Below the pieces are notes generated by a model, which saw only the letters and a program-made list of their open reading frames with translations, had not been told where the DNA came from and did no database searches. From Sphingopyxis bauzanensis (GTDB lineage Bacteria > Pseudomonadota > Alphaproteobacteria > Sphingomonadales > Sphingomonadaceae), in assembly GCF_002205675.1 (NCBI RefSeq), contig NZ_NISK01000002.1, forward strand, positions 62,001-126,000: a DNA stretch of 64,000 nucleotides. Direction: 5' to 3'. Shown in pieces: positions 63,182 to 64,000 of the stretch (position 1 is its first letter; each line of letters begins with the position of its first letter). The translations under genes were made by a program, and so were the position numbers.

Positions 63182-64000
63182 TCAGGCGAAGCGCGACGCC
63201 GCGAAGGGCGCCGGATCGACGGCGCCGATCTTGCCGTTGGGCGCCGGCGCCCCGAGCTGTGCGGCAAGCATCGCCGCGATGGCGGGCGCCGTCTGGATAC
63301 CGAAGCCGCCTTGCCCGGCGCACCAGATGAAACCGGGCTGGTGCGGGTCAGCACCGAACACCGGGATACGGTCGGGCGCAAAGCTGCGCAGTCCCGCCCA
63401 TTTGCGCTCGACCGCGGCGACGGGCCAGTCGACGACTGCTTGCAAACGGTCAATCGCGATCGCGACGTCGACATCTTCCGGCGCGGCATCATGCGGATCG
63501 ACCGGCGTTTCGTCATGCGGGCTGAGCCACACCCGACCTTGGCTTTCGCCCTTGAAATAGAAATCACCGCCGACGTGGATGATCAGCGGCAACTCGGCTG
63601 GGACCGGCACACCCAGCCGCAGCTGAATCACGGTGCGGCGATAGGGCTGGATCCCGATCGGCGCGACCCCGCACGCCGCGGCCACTCGGTCGGCCCACGC
63701 ACCCGCCGCGTTGACAATCAGCGCCGCGTGGATCGACTCCCCGCCCACTTCGACGTCCCACCCGCTCGCAGCCCGCCGCGCCGATCGCAGTGGCGCGCGG
63801 GTCGCGATACGCGCCCCGGCGCGCCTGGCGGCGCGCAGATAGGCCGCGTGAAGCGCCGCGACATCGATGTCGCTGCAAGCCGCCTCATAGGCCGCTTCGC
63901 TCCACTCCGGGCGGACACCCGGGATTCTTGCGGCGATCTCGGCCGCGCCCATCCGCACAACTGCGACGCCTTTGGCGGAAAACTTGGCGGTAAAGGCATC
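63182..64000 (-). CDS. FAD-dependent D-amino-acid oxidase-like protein, partial
   Basis: The C-terminal 272 residues of a DadA/DAO-type flavoprotein whose N-terminal FAD-binding part lies beyond the window edge; the frame is open to base 64000. Visible are VAALHAAYLRAARRAGARI, IVNAAGAWADRVAAACGVAP, GGDFYFKGESQGRVWLSPHD, the FAD-contact end RKWAGLRSFAPDRIPVFGAD and WCAGQGGFGIQTAPAIAAML. It probably oxidises an amine or imino acid; the exact substrate cannot be given. Confidence 0.9.
   Translation of the reverse strand, partial: DAFTAKFSAKGVAVVRMGAAEIAARIPGVRPEWSEAAYEAACSDIDVAALHAAYLRAARRAGARIATRAPLRSARRAASGWDVEVGGESIHAALIVNAAGAWADRVAAACGVAPIGIQPYRRTVIQLRLGVPVPAELPLIIHVGGDFYFKGESQGRVWLSPHDETPVDPHDAAPEDVDVAIAIDRLQAVVDWPVAAVERKWAGLRSFAPDRIPVFGADPHQPGFIWCAGQGGFGIQTAPAIAAMLAAQLGAPAPNGKIGAVDPAPFAASRFA

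Overview
The window is a stretch of bacterial chromosome with high GC content and tightly packed genes. The gene families (CcmABCDEFGHI-type cytochrome c maturation, homoserine kinase of the aminoglycoside-phosphotransferase type, a DUF1508 protein, ECF42 sigma factor), an EcfG-type promoter and a tRNA-His that keeps G-1 paired to C73 point to the Alphaproteobacteria. The most likely order is Sphingomonadales, close to Sphingopyxis. This placement is inferred from family knowledge; no search was run.

Layout. 1-8.4 kb: tRNA-Gly, an IS1202-like insertion sequence with a 17-bp target duplication, dinB, prfC, several small exported or unknown proteins, then divergent serB and miaA whose start codons share bases. 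8.4-15.4 kb: an anabolic block with ilvB-ilvN-ilvC (branched-chain amino acids) followed by bioF-bioD-bioA (biotin), separated by palindromic repeats; one repeat lies in frame inside bioD. 15.4-18 kb: small exported proteins, including a YceI protein and a rhodanese. 18.07-20.64 kb: an ISAs1-family element interrupted by an IS256-family element, both with perfect target duplications, inserted just upstream of a leucine leader peptide and leuA. 22.5-31.7 kb: mixed accessory enzymes and regulators (GNAT, ECF42 sigma with its DGPF partner, GlxA-type regulator divergent from a hydrolase/SDR operon, nitronate monooxygenase).

31.8-40.5 kb, mainly on the minus strand: Kup potassium transporter, the cytochrome c maturation operon ccmC-D-E-F-G-H-I, a DUF454 protein and an amino-acid dehydrogenase. 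40.6-46.5 kb: tRNA-His, a 2OG-Fe(II) oxygenase, a SIMPL protein, an ABC-F ATPase, an XRE regulator and a glycosyltransferase. 46.5-51 kb: yajC-secD-secF, then tRNA-Pro followed by a 630-bp collapsed genomic island bounded by a duplicated tRNA 3' end, then a cyclophilin. 51.1-53 kb: mgtE and a 42-residue entericidin lipoprotein with an EcfG-type promoter. 53-60.3 kb, minus strand: argS-SPOR-nagZ-scpA-scpB-tatA-tatB-tatC cluster and a lipoprotein. 60.5-64 kb: ispH-thrB-rnhA operon, a DUF1508 protein and the 3' part of a FAD-dependent oxidase that runs off the window.

The most noteworthy signals are the in-frame repeat in bioD, the leucine leader peptide next to a nested transposon, the collapsed tRNA-Pro island, the attenuator-like hairpin before ilvB, and the EcfG promoter driving the entericidin. 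I found no CRISPR array, no prophage and no intact defence system.
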